From: Thuidium tamariscinum
Taxonomy: Eukaryota; Streptophyta; Bryopsida; Hypnales; Thuidiaceae
Direction: 5' to 3'
DNA: 64,000 nt
Assembly (NCBI GenBank): GCA_947034885.2
Contig: OX344755.2
Coordinates: 64,501 to 128,500 of the forward strand
A program made the position numbers and the translations under genes. Position 1 is the stretch's first letter; each line of letters opens with the position of its first letter. The notes beneath the pieces were generated by a model. It had not been told where the DNA came from and searched no databases. It saw only the letters and a list, made by a program, of their open reading frames with translations. Positions 1 to 11,832 of this stretch are shown here, one piece after another.

Positions 1-279
1 CTCTGGTCACTTGCTTTGACTAGGGGTCTCAGTTTTGGATTATGGAAATCTCACCCTCTCAGTGCAATTCAATTCACTAATCCTCCTTCTCTCACACTCT
101 AGTTGTTTGAGAAATTCCAGAATTGGAATAAGACCCTAACCTCTCAATTTTCTCCCTTGTCTTCTCTCTGGCAATTCTCAATTTTCTCAACTAAACCCCC
201 ACTCTCCTCTGTCTACAAATTTTTTAAATCAAAGGACCAAATCTGTCTTTTGGGGCATGATGTATGTGGAGAAAATTGG

Positions 280-325
280 CCGACCCCCCAGTCAAGCAAC
301 CGACTGAGTGTGGGTGGGGGGTCGG
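280..325. repeat. Short GC-rich inverted repeat (hairpin)
   Basis: An 11-bp perfect inverted repeat (280-290 CCGACCCCCCA, 315-325 TGGGGGGTCGG) surrounds a 24-base loop. It lies just outside the copy A minisatellite. In RNA it would form a stable stem-loop; no function is implied. Confidence 0.6.
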
Positions 326-365
326 AAAAAGGGTTTGGAAGCCCTGGACGGCCAGTAGCTGGCCA

Positions 366-475
366 CTGCCGGCTGGCTACGAGCCTTATACTGCTGCTGG
401 CTACGAGCCTTATACTGACTGCTGGCTGCGAGCCTTATATTGACTGCTGGCTTAACGAGCCTTGACTGCTGGCTT
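366..475. repeat. Minisatellite of about 26 bp in copy A
   Basis: Four degenerate head-to-tail copies of a unit containing GGCTACGAGCCTTATACTG, with the last copy shortened. The equivalent positions in copies B and C hold GC-rich tandem repeats with quite different monomers. Confidence 0.75.
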
Positions 476-1196
476 ATTGGGTTAACATCCCAATTCTGGT
501 ATTCCCAAGCCACAATTGGGTCTCCTTTTATGGGGACCCTCTAAACTAAAACAACTTGGAATTTTTTATATCTAAAGGCAAAGCTTCGCCGTCTCGGGAG
601 GTCTAGTCCCAAAATAAAAAAGGATTTGACAAACTTTTGGCTAAGGCAAGAAACTATTTTAGAATTTTGGCGATAGTTTCGCCGTACTAGAGGGTTGTCC
701 CTCAAATTCTAGGATAATTTTGCCAGAGGTTGGCCTACTCACGAAATAAAGAGGAATTTGGATCCTACCCAAACTCCTAGAACGTAACCAGGACCAAAAT
801 TAATCGTTTAAGCTTAGGGGGATCCTCAATAAGCTAATCCAAGTTGTGAATCCCTTATCAAAAGACTTAAATCGACTAACGGTGGTATCAATACTTCAAA
901 ATGAGAGTACTAGCAAATGATTAAGCATTCCAAAGGTACCTCAAAGTCCTTGGAATGGCTTATGACAAAAGACTTAAGAATGTGGTGGAACTCAAGTGTA
1001 TCAAGGGGGACAAGGAGTTGGAGAATTCCAAAAACTTGCAAGGTAGCCACATGTGATGTGTAATGGGGTGTAGATGGAATAGAGAATTGATGAAAAAATA
1101 GTGTAATTGAAATAAGAGGTGTGAAAATGATAGTAGAGGTTTCAAAATGAAAATAGAGGTGTTCAAAAGAGGTGTGGAATGAGGGGAGGGGGAGGC

Positions 1197-1204
1197 CTTT
1201 TATA
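1197..1204 (-). promoter_or_regulatory. Predicted TATA box of repeat copy A
   Basis: The minus strand reads TATAAAAG, a perfect plant TATA consensus, followed by a GC-rich stretch. The matching place in copy B reads CTATTTAAGG and in copy C GTATATAAGGG. Conservation of a TATA-like motif at the same place in three diverged copies supports a real, now probably dead, promoter firing toward lower coordinates. Confidence 0.5.
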
Positions 1205-2258
1205 CATTTCCAAGGCCTCCTCCCCCCTCAAGTTACGAACTAAACTAACTACGAAAAAACCAAGTTAACGAACTAAAAAATCTACCCTACTGCTGTAGCT
1301 ATTCTAACTTTTGGAGAAATGGTCCGATCGCCAAACGGACAGCGCCATTAGCTCCAGAAGACCCAAATTAGTCTGAAAGAACCCCTACCCCTTACTCTCG
1401 GAACCCAAATGCACTCCAAAGCTAACATTCACGAACCGGTAAAAAGGGTGGAAAATCTATCTTTTGGAATTGATTTTTCCCAAAGGTTTTGACTAGCCCG
1501 GGTTGTCGGGAAGGTCCAAGAATGTTGGAAAAGAGTCTAAGTTGACCCGAATCGGACTCCGTATGCTCCCCGTGCGCCGGTCAACTCGCAAGAGTTTTGG
1601 TAAAACCATCAAAACTTGTCTACGCTGCCGGTTCTGGTACTTGTTGATGTCAGAAAGTCTTGAAATTTGGTGGGACGCTTATTTAGGCTAAAACATACTA
1701 TCCTAATTTTTAGTGGGATTTTACCATCACCGTGGAATCTTCTATGAATTTCCAATTGCCGGTAAAAGCGGTTGACTTCCCATGGAGTCATTTCCGTAAT
1801 CCAGGAAATTACGAAACTTTTAGGGGATCTTCTAGGAAGTCCCCCAATGACAAGCGCAAAGTTTTGCTAAAACCCTACACTGCCTAATCAAAGTAGAAAT
1901 TGCAATGTGGCGGAATTAATTCCTCCGGGGATGAATCATTCCCGTACAAGGGAATCTTCGCCGGTTGGCTTCGCCGTGACGCCCGTAGGAGACTGTCGGA
2001 CTCCCATGGTGCTAATGCAATCTCTTGTGAATCGCGTAAAATCATGTCTAATCTCCTGATAAGTTGTAGAAATTGGCTCTAAGGAATCTTTCAAGGTACT
2101 CCAAAATCATTAGACCCAATTCTCCATCATTGGCAGGAATCGCATCAATCCTACTATGAGTACTCTTTTTAGTTGATTTTTAACCATAATTATCCTAAAT
2201 ACGAGCAATAAGCGAAAAAAAGAAAAATCCGAGGCTTGAGTGACAATGACGGGACTCA

Positions 2259-4879
2259 CAATCCCTTAAATGACATTGTTTTTTTTAAAGGAAATAGGCT
2301 TCTAAATGAAGTTGCATGTATTTACAACTTCCAATGTGGAATTTGTTAAATCAAATGTATACCCAACATGTCAAATCCTTAAGATACATTGGAAATGCCC
2401 TACTACAAAATGTGTCAAAATAGAGAGGGTTGAAATCACTAATTACTACTAAAGTTAGAATTTGCCAAGCAGAAAATATCTATAGATTCCTAGAACTTCA
2501 AACAACTAGAGTGTGTCATTAGAGAATGTGTATGAACATTGCTTACTACTAGAATGAGAATTTACTAGTTCACTAAGAAATAACTAAATTCTGAGTTGTG
2601 TGGGCGTTTATTTACCCACCCTTGGTAAATAAACGGACACAACTAGGTTCTAGGGGTCTATACAATTCTTATCCTAGCGGGTGACTAAGCATAGGTCCAT
2701 TGTGCCTTCCAAGCAATGGATCTTTTGTTTTCTAATGTTCCTAGGTTTTTTAGATGGCAACAAAGTTACCACAATAGCGAGGTAATAGACCAGGCTACCA
2801 CCCCTTATCAGCAGCCAATTTGGACCATTACCAATCTAAGTTTGCATGTTGGAGAACTAGGACCAGTTGCCCCTTCTAGCTCTGCAGCTAATCTTAGCCT
2901 AATATATTTTCCTACCGTGATTTCTATCGTCTAACCTAACATTCAGCCTATGCTTAAATTTTCCCCTTAATCTAAGTTCTAGTTTAATTCTCCCCTAATT
3001 TAAAGCCTAATTTAATTCTCCTTCAATCCTACTTTAACTCTCCCTCAATCCTACTTTAACTCTCTTTTAATCTAATTACTAATTTAATTCAATTTTAATC
3101 TAAATTCTAATTTAATTCCCTTTTAATCTAATTAGTAATTTAAGTCTTTTTTAATCTAAATTGAGCTTAATTCAGCACTCTAATCTAGTTACTAATTTAA
3201 TTGGACCCTAATTCAACTTGAGCCTAATTTGACGCTCTAATCTAATTACTCCTTCATCACCTATCAGCCACATTGGTTCACCACTAATCGTAACAGATTA
3301 GGAAAAAACCCACAACCTATCAAGTATCGATTTTAGTGACTTACCCGACGGTTGTTAGCATCCGCGACATCTCCCTCCAAACCTCCGGTTGCATATCCGT
3401 ACTTCATTGTAGACACGGGTTTGAGATGACTTCAACGCCCATGGCTTAACCCCTAAAGGACCAAACTGCGTTTTTTGGCAACAGAGCAATTTTGGGCAGC
3501 TCACTACGAATGGAGTTTTTATTCTTTTTCTTTGAAATTTTCACACAACATGCACCTAAAGAGTAGCTTTAAGGTCCAACAAGTTTCATAACATTTGACT
3601 ACATAGTCAAAAAGTTATTGCATGATATGTGATTTCCTTTTATCTTTGGGCAGCCTGGGCAGATAAAAAAACTTCTTTAAAAATAATTTTTTGAAAAAAT
3701 AAAAAATTTAAATATTTTATTTAGAATTTTGTATATGCAATAATCTTTGAATCATTCCATTTGGATTAGTAAGTCAAAAGTTATGAGGAGGTTTAGTTTG
3801 AGGTAGTTTGTGGCAAGTTACAAAATTCCTACCCTACAAAAAAAGTTTGAAATCCTTTATTTAATTCAATTTTTAATTTTTTTGGATAAAAATAATTGCA
3901 ATAGGTGAAGATTTTTTATTAAAACATTTTAACCATTGGGATCAAAAAATTTTGATTCTATAAATAAATTGTTTACAATTTAGTGTTTTGGCTCATTTTC
4001 TACTTCTTTGTACTTGATATTTTTTTCCTCTATGTTTTACAACTCCAAATGATTTCAAATTTTTCTTGCATATAGACAACTTGCCTTTAAAAATGAATCC
4101 AGAGAGTAACCACCAATTTGAACTTTTTTTCATACAAATGTAACCTTGTGAAGTGCAGCTGCCCGGATTTTCACAATGGTAAGAAAGGGATTTTTGTCAC
4201 TTTAAACACTAATATCTTGCAATCTACAAGGCGGAAATTGCTGAAATTTTTTCCATATCTTTTTAAACTTGTGCTGTAAAATATCCTATAGTTAATTTTG
4301 TCCAAAAATGTTTTTTTCTTAAAATTTGGTAGTTGTCTAAAAAATGACAGTTTTGAAGCGGTTTTGGTGAAAACATAGTCAAAAACCTTTAGGTGTTAAT
4401 TCAAGAAGGATAACGTACACTCTACAAGTCCTAATGGGTTCCCCCTTCTTTCCCTTTTACTCTTCTTTTACATTAATACTATTCCACCAACCTTCTTGGT
4501 GGTCTTACATCTATAGTTCCCCTAATAATGGAAGACTTCTTGCCTTCTCACGTTGTCATCTTTTGCGTCATTCTAATCTTTATCTCATTGGCCACAATGG
4601 ATTCTTAGGATTTCCTTACGCCCCTAAGCTTAGGAAAATATTGATTGTCTTTCTCCCTTCCCTCTCCTATTAATTCTCCTCCAATTTAAATGCCTTTCAT
4701 TGTTGTTGTCTTTGCTTTGGTGAGAGTGGAGAGGCCTTGAGCGGTGGTATGCAGGATGCACGTAGAGATGCTTTCCCTCTTCCCTCCCTTTTGTTCTTCT
4801 CTTCTTGGTCTAGTTTCTCGCTATAGTAATTTTTTAGATCCCCCTCCTCCTTTGTTTTCTATTATTTCCTTCGTGGTCT
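2259..4879. other. AT-rich region without genes
   Basis: No convincing gene is present. Positions 2940-3250 are a degenerate simple repeat of TAATTTAATTC/TAATCTAATT type units. Positions 3480-4400 are AT-rich and contain a motif of the type TTTGGATTAGTAAGTCAAAAGTTATG (near 3770) that recurs, diverged, near 16445 and 21145. The 79-codon open frame at 4434 has no recognisable features and is not called. Confidence 0.5.
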
Positions 4880-4909
4880 GGCTTTTTGTTTGATACAAAT
4901 CTTCCTTGG

Positions 4910-5185
4910 TCTCGATGGCCCCAGACCATGACTCCCTAGCCAACAGCCCTAGCCCCCGTTCCCTAGCCCTAATGGCCCGACTTCCAGCTCAACATTCGGA
5001 CCCTGATGGACCAGACCCATGACTCCCCCGCTTGACATCCCGACTTCCAACCTGACACCCGGACCTCGACGCCCTGACCCCAACTCCCCGCCAACACTTG
5101 GATCCCGATGACCCAACTCCAATGGCCCAGACCCCTGGTTCCGATGGCTGAGGCCTCTGGTTCCAATGGCCTAGACCCGCCCTCT
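4910..5185. repeat. Degenerate GC-rich tandem array in copy B
   Basis: Short imperfect units of the type CCCGACTTCCAACC / GATGGCCCAGACCC are repeated head to tail. It sits at the same distance (about 0.7-0.8 kb) beyond the TATA-like motif as the arrays in copies A and C. Confidence 0.55.
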
Positions 5186-5950
5186 AGACTTAACTGAAAT
5201 TTTGATGATTTGGGGGGTACTTTGGTAATTTGGTCACACTAAACTAGAATGGGCTTTTCTCATGCATAACTTACTTGGATGTTTATGTTCTATCCCAATC
5301 TAATTTGCCCTAATCTTGGATGCTAAACTTTGGACTTTTCTAAGGTCTTGGAAACTATACTTTGGAACCGACTTCTATGGAGGTTCAAAGCTCCGCCGTG
5401 AAGTTGGTTTTAACACCCACTGTGGGACTTTGAAGTATCCAGGGATTCAAAGCTCCGCCGTGGAGTTGGTTTTAACATGCATTATAGGACTTGCTAAATA
5501 ACATAGGTTCAAAGCTTTGCCGCCTTCAAGGTGGGCCCACTTCATAATACAACCAAGGGAGGAGTGACTATAGTGAGGACTCACTTCTAAAAGACATATG
5601 CTAAGTTAGGATAAACCGGAGGTGAGGCAATCATGCACTAAAGGTCCCCCAAAGCGGCATCACCAAGGTACGGTGGGGGGTGACTTTAGGGTTAGTACAA
5701 GGAATAAAAAAGACTTCAAAATACTCTAGAAAGGGTAGGTCAATACTCAAAGGCACAAAAAAAATCATGAACACAAGAAGAAAGACCCCTAAGGACCTTC
5801 AAAAGCTGAAAATAGAACAAGGGGAGCCAAAAGTGCTCTAAAAACACCGTCGGTAGAGGTTTTTTGGCTTGAAACGCCAAAGTCCCATGATAACTTGGAC
5901 TCACAGACCCGAAACAAGTATTGGGAGTATTGAAGAAGGGAAAATGAATC

Positions 5951-5960
5951 CCTTAAATAG
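5951..5960 (-). promoter_or_regulatory. TATA-like motif of repeat copy B
   Basis: The minus strand reads CTATTTAAGG. Its position matches the TATA motifs of copies A and C. Confidence 0.35.
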
Positions 5961-7479
5961 GATCCAAGGGACCACCTACCCCCCTCAACTTACTACTAGT
6001 AACCTCATCTTTCTAGATTTTCATCCTTATCTTTTGAGATTTTCACCTAAATTTTGGGTTTTACGTTAGTCACAAGTTCTAACTTTTGGAGATCAATTCT
6101 AAATTGAAAATGGATTGAGCCATTGGCTTTAGAATTCCAATTTAAGTCTGAAGGACCTCACACCCTATGTTAATTCCGCAAGAATCCCTCCCTAACCTGG
6201 TGCCAACCGTAATTAGTACAAATGTTAAAAATCTATTTTTTGGAGGTCACTTCTTTTGCCAAGGGGAACTAGCCAGGGTCGTCGAGAAGGCTCTTGGGAG
6301 CGAGAAAAGCCTCTTGGTTGACTTCATTCCCATTTTGTATGCTCCTAGGATGTCGGTCAATGCCCCATAATTTCCGCCATGTGGATAATTTGGGATGGAT
6401 GCTACCAATTTGGGACTTCCCGCTATCGGAATCCTATGAAACTTGTTGGAGCGCGTTATTAGTATAAAAATTCTACTCTAATTTTTAGTGAGATTTTATC
6501 GCCACCGGGGTAATTACTGTGAATTTCCTATCTTGAATTTGGGTGGTTGACTGTTCGGAAAAAGATCTTGGAATGATCAGAAAAAACCGAGACTTTCTAG
6601 GGGACCTCTCATGGAATCCCTTGAGAGACCTGTAAGTCCGTAGTGGCCCTTACAAAGATTAGGTATGGATGGCAACAATGCTCGCTCCATTAATTCATCA
6701 ACAGTTAAGGAATCTTCCACATGTGAGGGAATCTTTACAAACCGATTTTACTTCCGATACCTTGCAATGGTTCCGACCCGAGATCACAATCCGGTGGTTG
6801 TAGATTCTTCTGCAACCGATCTTGAGGAAGTAACACATGTACGCTAACAATTGGGGTTTCTACTATTTCGTCGATGGAATGGGAAAATTGAAACCTCTCT
6901 AAGGAATCTCTTTCGGGGGTTGGCCCAGACTCTTTTTAGACCTAGTTTAGCAAGCAAGGTTACATGCATATGAAGCTTTAGGCTATTTTGGATAAGAACC
7001 CTCAAACCTATCAAATCCCACTATTCATTGGTTCTAACCTATTTACAAGTGGATTTTAGGGCTGTTCTATGAATAAAAATACAATTATGACCAAATAATA
7101 AGTTGGCATGTAACATACCTATTTTGATACTACACTCTTTTTAGGGCTTTTTGTCAATATTTGTAGTATAAATTACAAAACTTCGAAAAAAAGAAACACA
7201 TGAGTCCTAAGTGACGTATTGGGAGCTCATAGTAAGTTGTACCGTTAAGCATTGTATGAGATGCCCAAGTGTTAAATTGTTTAGGTTCTGAGTTGGTATT
7301 GTTCATGCGACCCTAAGTCAAACATGAGCTTCCACTAGCATAGAAGACGTTCTTGTGTCATTCTTGAGTCCTGTCTGCCACGAATGACTTCATAGTGACT
7401 GAATGCTAACTACAAGAAGTCAAGAGTAAGTCATAGAACGCTACTGAAGTCATATTTTTACAGGGTACAAGAGAATCTT

Positions 7480-8140
7480 TTGTACTTATCTTATGATATG
7501 CTATCTTTGTTGGATTTTGTACTCATCTTTAGACTTGGTTGTGTACGTAGGAAGTGGAGAATCAAATGTGAAACAAATCCAAGCACTTCACCATTAATAG
7601 AATGGATTCAGAGTATAGTACGAGGTTTGAACTTGAATTTGGGGAACGCAGAGGACATGGACCGGTTTTTGCTGAGCACAAGGCCCTCACAAAGAGCCAC
7701 TCGGTATGTAAGGCTCATGTCATTTGGGAACCACTTTCAAGTTGAAGATTCAAGTACTATGCAGTTGTTGAGCTACAACAGTGGCTTAGCGTCTATTTTC
7801 TAGCATCCGGCTGGAAATTCTGAGGACTCATTGGTCAATTACGTGGGAGTACTCAAGGATGTTTTACAATTGGATTATGGTGCTTTGACCACACCCATCA
7901 TTTTATTACACTATAAGTGGGTGAAGACCCATGATAGTTGAGGTAATTCCACATACATCAAGGACGACTTTGGTTTTCTTCTAGTTAGTTTTCAACACAA
8001 ATTGCTGCACTTGGCAGAGCCCTTCATTTTTGCGAGCCAGGCCACATAGGTTTTCTTTTCTGATGTAGTAGAAAGGCTTGACTGGATATTAGTCTTACGT
8101 AGAGAGGCAAGAGCAAGACAGGAAGTCGTAGATACTACAA
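7480..8140 (+). pseudogene. CACTA transposase C-terminus, DUF4216-like, decayed
   Basis: Conceptual translation in one frame gives a diverged version of the C-terminal module of CACTA Tnp2-type transposases (DUF4216 type). The segment FGNHFQVEDSS is followed by NYVGVLKDVLQLDYG, then IKDDFGFLLVSFQHKL, and VFFSDVVERLDWILVLRREA. The copy at 42686-52828 has the same blocks (FGNHLHVASAK, EYVGHVQEILELNYRG, IKKDRWGFSLVNF, VFFADAKEDPRWKVLLQKE). At least three in-frame stops interrupt it: after the IF near 7801, after THDS near 7940, and after SQAT near 8048. The rest of the transposase is not visible upstream, where repeat copy B abuts. It is a dead 3' fragment of an older CACTA element. Confidence 0.75.
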
Positions 8141-9739
8141 ATGCCTTCATTACTACTACAATAGAGACTACAGGCCTAACAACTCCTCGGAGGTTGCCGA
8201 TCCCTTCGCAATCAGTGAATATAGTTGGGGCCATAGAATTATCATAGGAGGATAACTTATTAGCTCAAGAAGATTATTAGGTGTTAGCGAAGGTCTGATT
8301 CGCATGACTGTACCAAATTACCAATGTACACCTATGGCGGGTGTAGTTTTGCTGAACCCTTGGGTTTCATTCAAAGCTGAAATCCAAACTTCAATTTGCA
8401 TGCACGATCTCTAAGTTATAACAAACAGTAGCATGTTCTTAAACATCTTTAAGCACTTTAGACCTTGGTGTTCAGGGTAGTCTCTCAGAAGTTGAACATG
8501 AGTCACAAAGAAGTTGAGAATGAGTTGCATAGAAGTTACACATTCCCAAGTCTAACTACAATTGAAATGCAGTAGATCTCTAGTTGAATTGGAGTTGAAC
8601 CAAAGTTGTTATTTGGAGGTCTTCATTGGAAGTGTGGGAGAATGTGCAAGTACCTAACTTTTTCAAACATTGTCATCTTGTGTCTTAAATTGCAGTTACA
8701 ATTCCAAGTTAGTCTGAAGATTGAGGAATTTGGCGATTCGATACTGAAAACAATGTTATAGCAGATGGTCTTGTTCAATATCTACGACAATTTCTTGAAA
8801 ACAATGTCATCATACACTACATTCGCTAGACTCATCGTCAGTCATAGAGGTCTTCATATTAAGAATGAGTCACTATAAGATGTTCTTGAAGCTCGACTAA
8901 ATAGTTATTCCTCAGCTGCACCATATCAGACCCAACCTCAGTGATGACCAGTGGATGAAGGTTGAACTTGCCTTTATGGATTTGAACAAACAAAGACAAC
9001 AATGTTCATGGAGATGAGTTAATTGTAAGAATGTTGAATCCTTATGAGCAAGCGACATTCAGTTTGCAATCTACATCGGTGATTGTTTGCTATGTTTGCC
9101 ACTAATCTCCATGTGTGTGTCAACCACATATATGTGAACTCAAATGATACGAAAAATTAGCATTTGAAAAGAATTTATTTATTTATTTGCAATCTTAATA
9201 TATATCTTCAAATGTTCCTCTACTACTCTCTTCCAAACTACCACGTTTTATTGGACTTAGTGGTTGCGGTTTAAATTTGTCAGGTAGGAGTCTGTTTGGC
9301 TTACATGAGGCCAAAGAATGTTCTGAAGATATTCATTTGTAGTGCCAATCTGAGGACCAGGTTTAGCATAGCTTTATATAATGTGATTCATCATGATATT
9401 TGATAGATTTAGGACGTTTGGTGCATAGTAATGCCTCTTGAATGGGCATACATTAGCAGGTCTCTGAAATTGGATTTTGCTTCATACCAAACCAAATGAA
9501 CTCCCACAGATGTCGCCTGAAGATTTAAGTAGTCATGTTCATATGCCAAAGAAGAAGACTAATTTGGATGGACTTGAAAGTACATCATTGTCCCAATCAC
9601 TGCTACCCTTGCAGGTTTACAAAACCATTGTTTTACTAGTATTGGACCCCTCAATGGAACTGCAGTCATTTTGTAGTCACAATCCAATAATTGGGTAAAT
9701 AACTACCATCCACGTCAACACGTTTGCCTACCCATCATT

Positions 9740-10073
9740 TCTATGGGGGGGAAAATGCAACAAAAGAGATCCCAAAGTCATTTTCGAGTACTGAAAGAGT
9801 CAGCCACGTTTGCAAAATTTGACAGCGCCCGTCTTTTCAATGACTCTGGCGGCCACATCACCGCAAATGCCTACAGAATCATCAAAGAGATGAAAATGAA
9901 GTTCAATCTTCATGAATACATCATCCTTGAGTCATATCCATAAGTGAAGAATGACTTAAACACCGTCAGTACCTTACAGATGGTGCAATTACAGAGTAGG
10001 TAGTCATTCTTTAGTCAAAACGAACAAGCAGTCATTTTTGCCCAATCATTTTGGACCCCAATTTCTTGTAGTG
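9740..10073. mobile_element. Right end of the older CACTA element
   Basis: The sequence ends TTTCTTGTAGTG (10062-10073), the reverse complement of the classic plant CACTA terminus CACTACAAGAAA. The preceding 330 bp carry repeated AGTCATT/AATGACT heptamers (near 9776, 9948, 9999 and 10029). Such subterminal repeats are typical of CACTA elements, and the same heptamer crowds the ends of the 34-kb CACTA. The matching left terminus was not found; it was probably lost or displaced beyond repeat copy B. Confidence 0.65.
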
Positions 10074-10146
10074 AAATTTTCAATTTGCGCATTCATAGTT
10101 TCATGTGATCCTTGATGCACCTACCACAGTCCTTCTTGCACTCAGC

Positions 10147-10366
10147 CACTAGTAGAAACCCCCATTTAATGTGACAAGGCCTAATTTTTCTTGATGGATT
10201 TTGCTAGGCATCAAAAGTAACAACCCGTGTTTTTATGTCAACTTACATTGATGTTGTGTTGAAAGTTTTTGTTGACATAAAAACATGGATTGTTACTTTT
10301 GATGCCTAGCAAAATCTGTCAAGAAAAATTAGGCTTTGTCACATTAAATGAGGGTTTCTACTAGTG
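10147..10366. mobile_element. 220-bp CACTA-type MITE with 3-bp TSD
   Basis: The element is almost entirely one inverted repeat: CACTAGTAGAAACCC at the left end, GGGTTTCTACTAGTG at the right, and arms of about 100 bp that nearly match throughout. It is flanked by a perfect 3-bp direct repeat AGC (10144-10146 and 10367-10369), the TSD length of CACTA elements. It has no coding capacity. The ends match those of the 34-kb CACTA (CACTAGTA...), so a transposase of that kind may have moved it. Confidence 0.9.
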
Positions 10367-10895
10367 AGCGCACCACACTTTCACCAAGCTACAACCATTT
10401 AGACCAAAAGTTTTCACTAACCAATCATGGTCCTCCAATGTGGCCCGCTTCAACTCAACCCTCAATTTCTTCACCCTCTTCAAATATAAATCAATAATAA
10501 CAATTGTAAGAAGTATAGACTTTAGAGGATTATTGTCAATCTCGTCGGAGTTTGAACAACCATTCACGTGAGATGAAGCAATAGGTAGAACAATAACATT
10601 TTCTCCTTTGACTTCAAGAACTTGCACTTCTTCCACTAAAACCGCAGGTTCTATAGTGAGGCACCTTCACTTATAGCCATCATCGTCTACTTTGTCAAAA
10701 ATCCTAATGATGTGAACTTCTTTGGAAAACCCATTGAAGCGCTCCAACTTCTTCTTCATGAACCTTTAGTCTTCAACGTCCTAGAAATCAAATGCCCACT
10801 CCAACACATCATTCAATTCTAACGAATTTCTCAGTGCCTTTAAAGTCAAAGCTCCTTTGGCATCCAACTTGCCTAAGTATTTCTAGATCTGCCAC
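10361..10895 (-). pseudogene. Decayed protein gene of unknown family
   Basis: One minus-strand frame reads as a protein for about 175 codons broken by three or more stops (near 10675, 10765 and 10780). The pieces look coding: LDAKGALTLKALRNSLELND, then FMKKKLERFNGFSKEVHIIR, IFDKVDDDGYK, and a final segment EEVQVLEVKGENVIV...ELKRATLEDHDWLVKTFGLN. The last segment has an open frame from 10636 to 10361 whose end runs into the CACTA MITE, so the MITE truncates or abuts the gene. I do not recognise the family. The composition is that of a soluble mixed-charge protein, and no signal peptide or membrane segment is visible. Confidence 0.4.
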
Positions 10896-11832
10896 TTCAA
10901 ACTTCAACGTCCACATGTAAGCTTATCGTTTGCCATAAAGACAGAAAACCCGCAAACCTAATGCTTGAATCCAAATCCTAAACCAAACACAAACTTAGAA
11001 TCTCTTAAGCAAATTCAAACACTTTGAAAAAACTCTAGCACTGTTATTAAAAAACCCAACATCTACAAAAATTCAATGAACGCCCACTCGCCCTGACACT
11101 CAGTTTATCATTGACTAAACTAACAGAAGACTTCGGTTTCCTGGCCAAAATATCATCCATCCAAATTTAAATTTCCTGCTACAATAGGTACATGGGATTT
11201 CTGTAACCCCTTAGTGAATTATAATGTACAACTCATGAATAGATTAATACTCTACTAAGTATACTATAAAAAGTTCAAATTCTTAGAGGGGAATTTTGGT
11301 GGGGCTACTTTTGAAAAAAAAAATTGATAAATTTTAGTATTTTTGTATACCCTTTATTATTTTTAAAGTCTAAAATCTCATTACATGGGTGCTAATTTAC
11401 TTTGAAGGGTTGTATAAAATTCACCTCCAACACAATTAAAATTACCCTTCATTAGTTCGCACACCGACATCAAAGAAACGGAGAGTGCACCCCCGAGGCA
11501 AACACATGACTGGAGGATACATTGTCTGGGAGATCTCATTGTAACAAACAACCCTTTTTTTTACTTTTTGAAGAAGTGCCAAGATGGTGAACACTTCAAA
11601 TTTGGTGAAGCATTGTATTTCTACATTCATCTGTCTTTTGGACTTAAATACTTTTCCATCATATTCATACACTTTTTCATCTAAATTTGGCAAATTCATC
11701 CATATTTTAAAGAAAACTAGAAAAATTCAGGAGAAAAAAGTTTACTTTATTGGGCAAAAAAAAGACATTATTTTGAAATGGTGCAATCTCATCCTATAGT
11801 GCCAAAAAAAAGGGCTAGTGATAAACAAACAA
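10896..11832. other. AT-rich region without confident genes
   Basis: Nothing assignable. A minus-strand open frame of 85 codons at 11442-11699 has no recognisable motif and may be chance or a remnant. Confidence 0.4.

Larger units (their letters stand above)
1..2258 (-). mobile_element. LTR-like repeat, copy A (cut by window edge)
   Basis: This is one of three diverged non-coding repeats (A; B at about 4880-7229; C inside 34577-38473) with the same parts in the same order. Read on the minus strand, each starts TGAG(T/C)(C/T)CC, runs through a long leader to a TATA box (here at 1197-1204), and then reaches a GC-rich minisatellite (here 366-475). The copies share many short blocks, such as CCCATGGAGTC near 1780 and 37770, GCCGGTCAAC near 1575 and 37572, and TTTTAGTG(G/A)GATTTTA near 1708, 6485 and 37705. 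A TG start, a TATA box and no coding capacity suggest an LTR (U3-R-U5). No primer-binding site, second LTR or TSD was found for this copy. The short ORFs inside it are not conserved between copies and are not called. Confidence 0.5.
4880..7229 (-). mobile_element. LTR-like repeat, copy B
   Basis: Second copy of the A/B/C family. Its minus-strand start is TGAGCTCCC at 7229. It has a TATA-like CTATTTAAGG at 5951-5960, three repeats of a TTCAAAGCTCCGCCG-type block near 5386, 5448 and 5508, and a degenerate GC-rich tandem array at about 4910-5185. The left limit is the outer edge of that array and is approximate, since the full unit may run further left. Three short ORFs inside it (5869, 6167, 6665) are not conserved with copies A and C. 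No TSD was established. Confidence 0.45.

Noticed and set aside
1503-2082. ORFs in LTR-like copy A (and similar ones in copies B and C)
   Set aside because: The frames are not kept between the three related copies, so they are chance.
2399-2412. CTACTACAAAATG as the left terminus of the older CACTA element
   Set aside because: It lacks the CACTACAAGAAA match and has no subterminal AGTCATT heptamers next to it.
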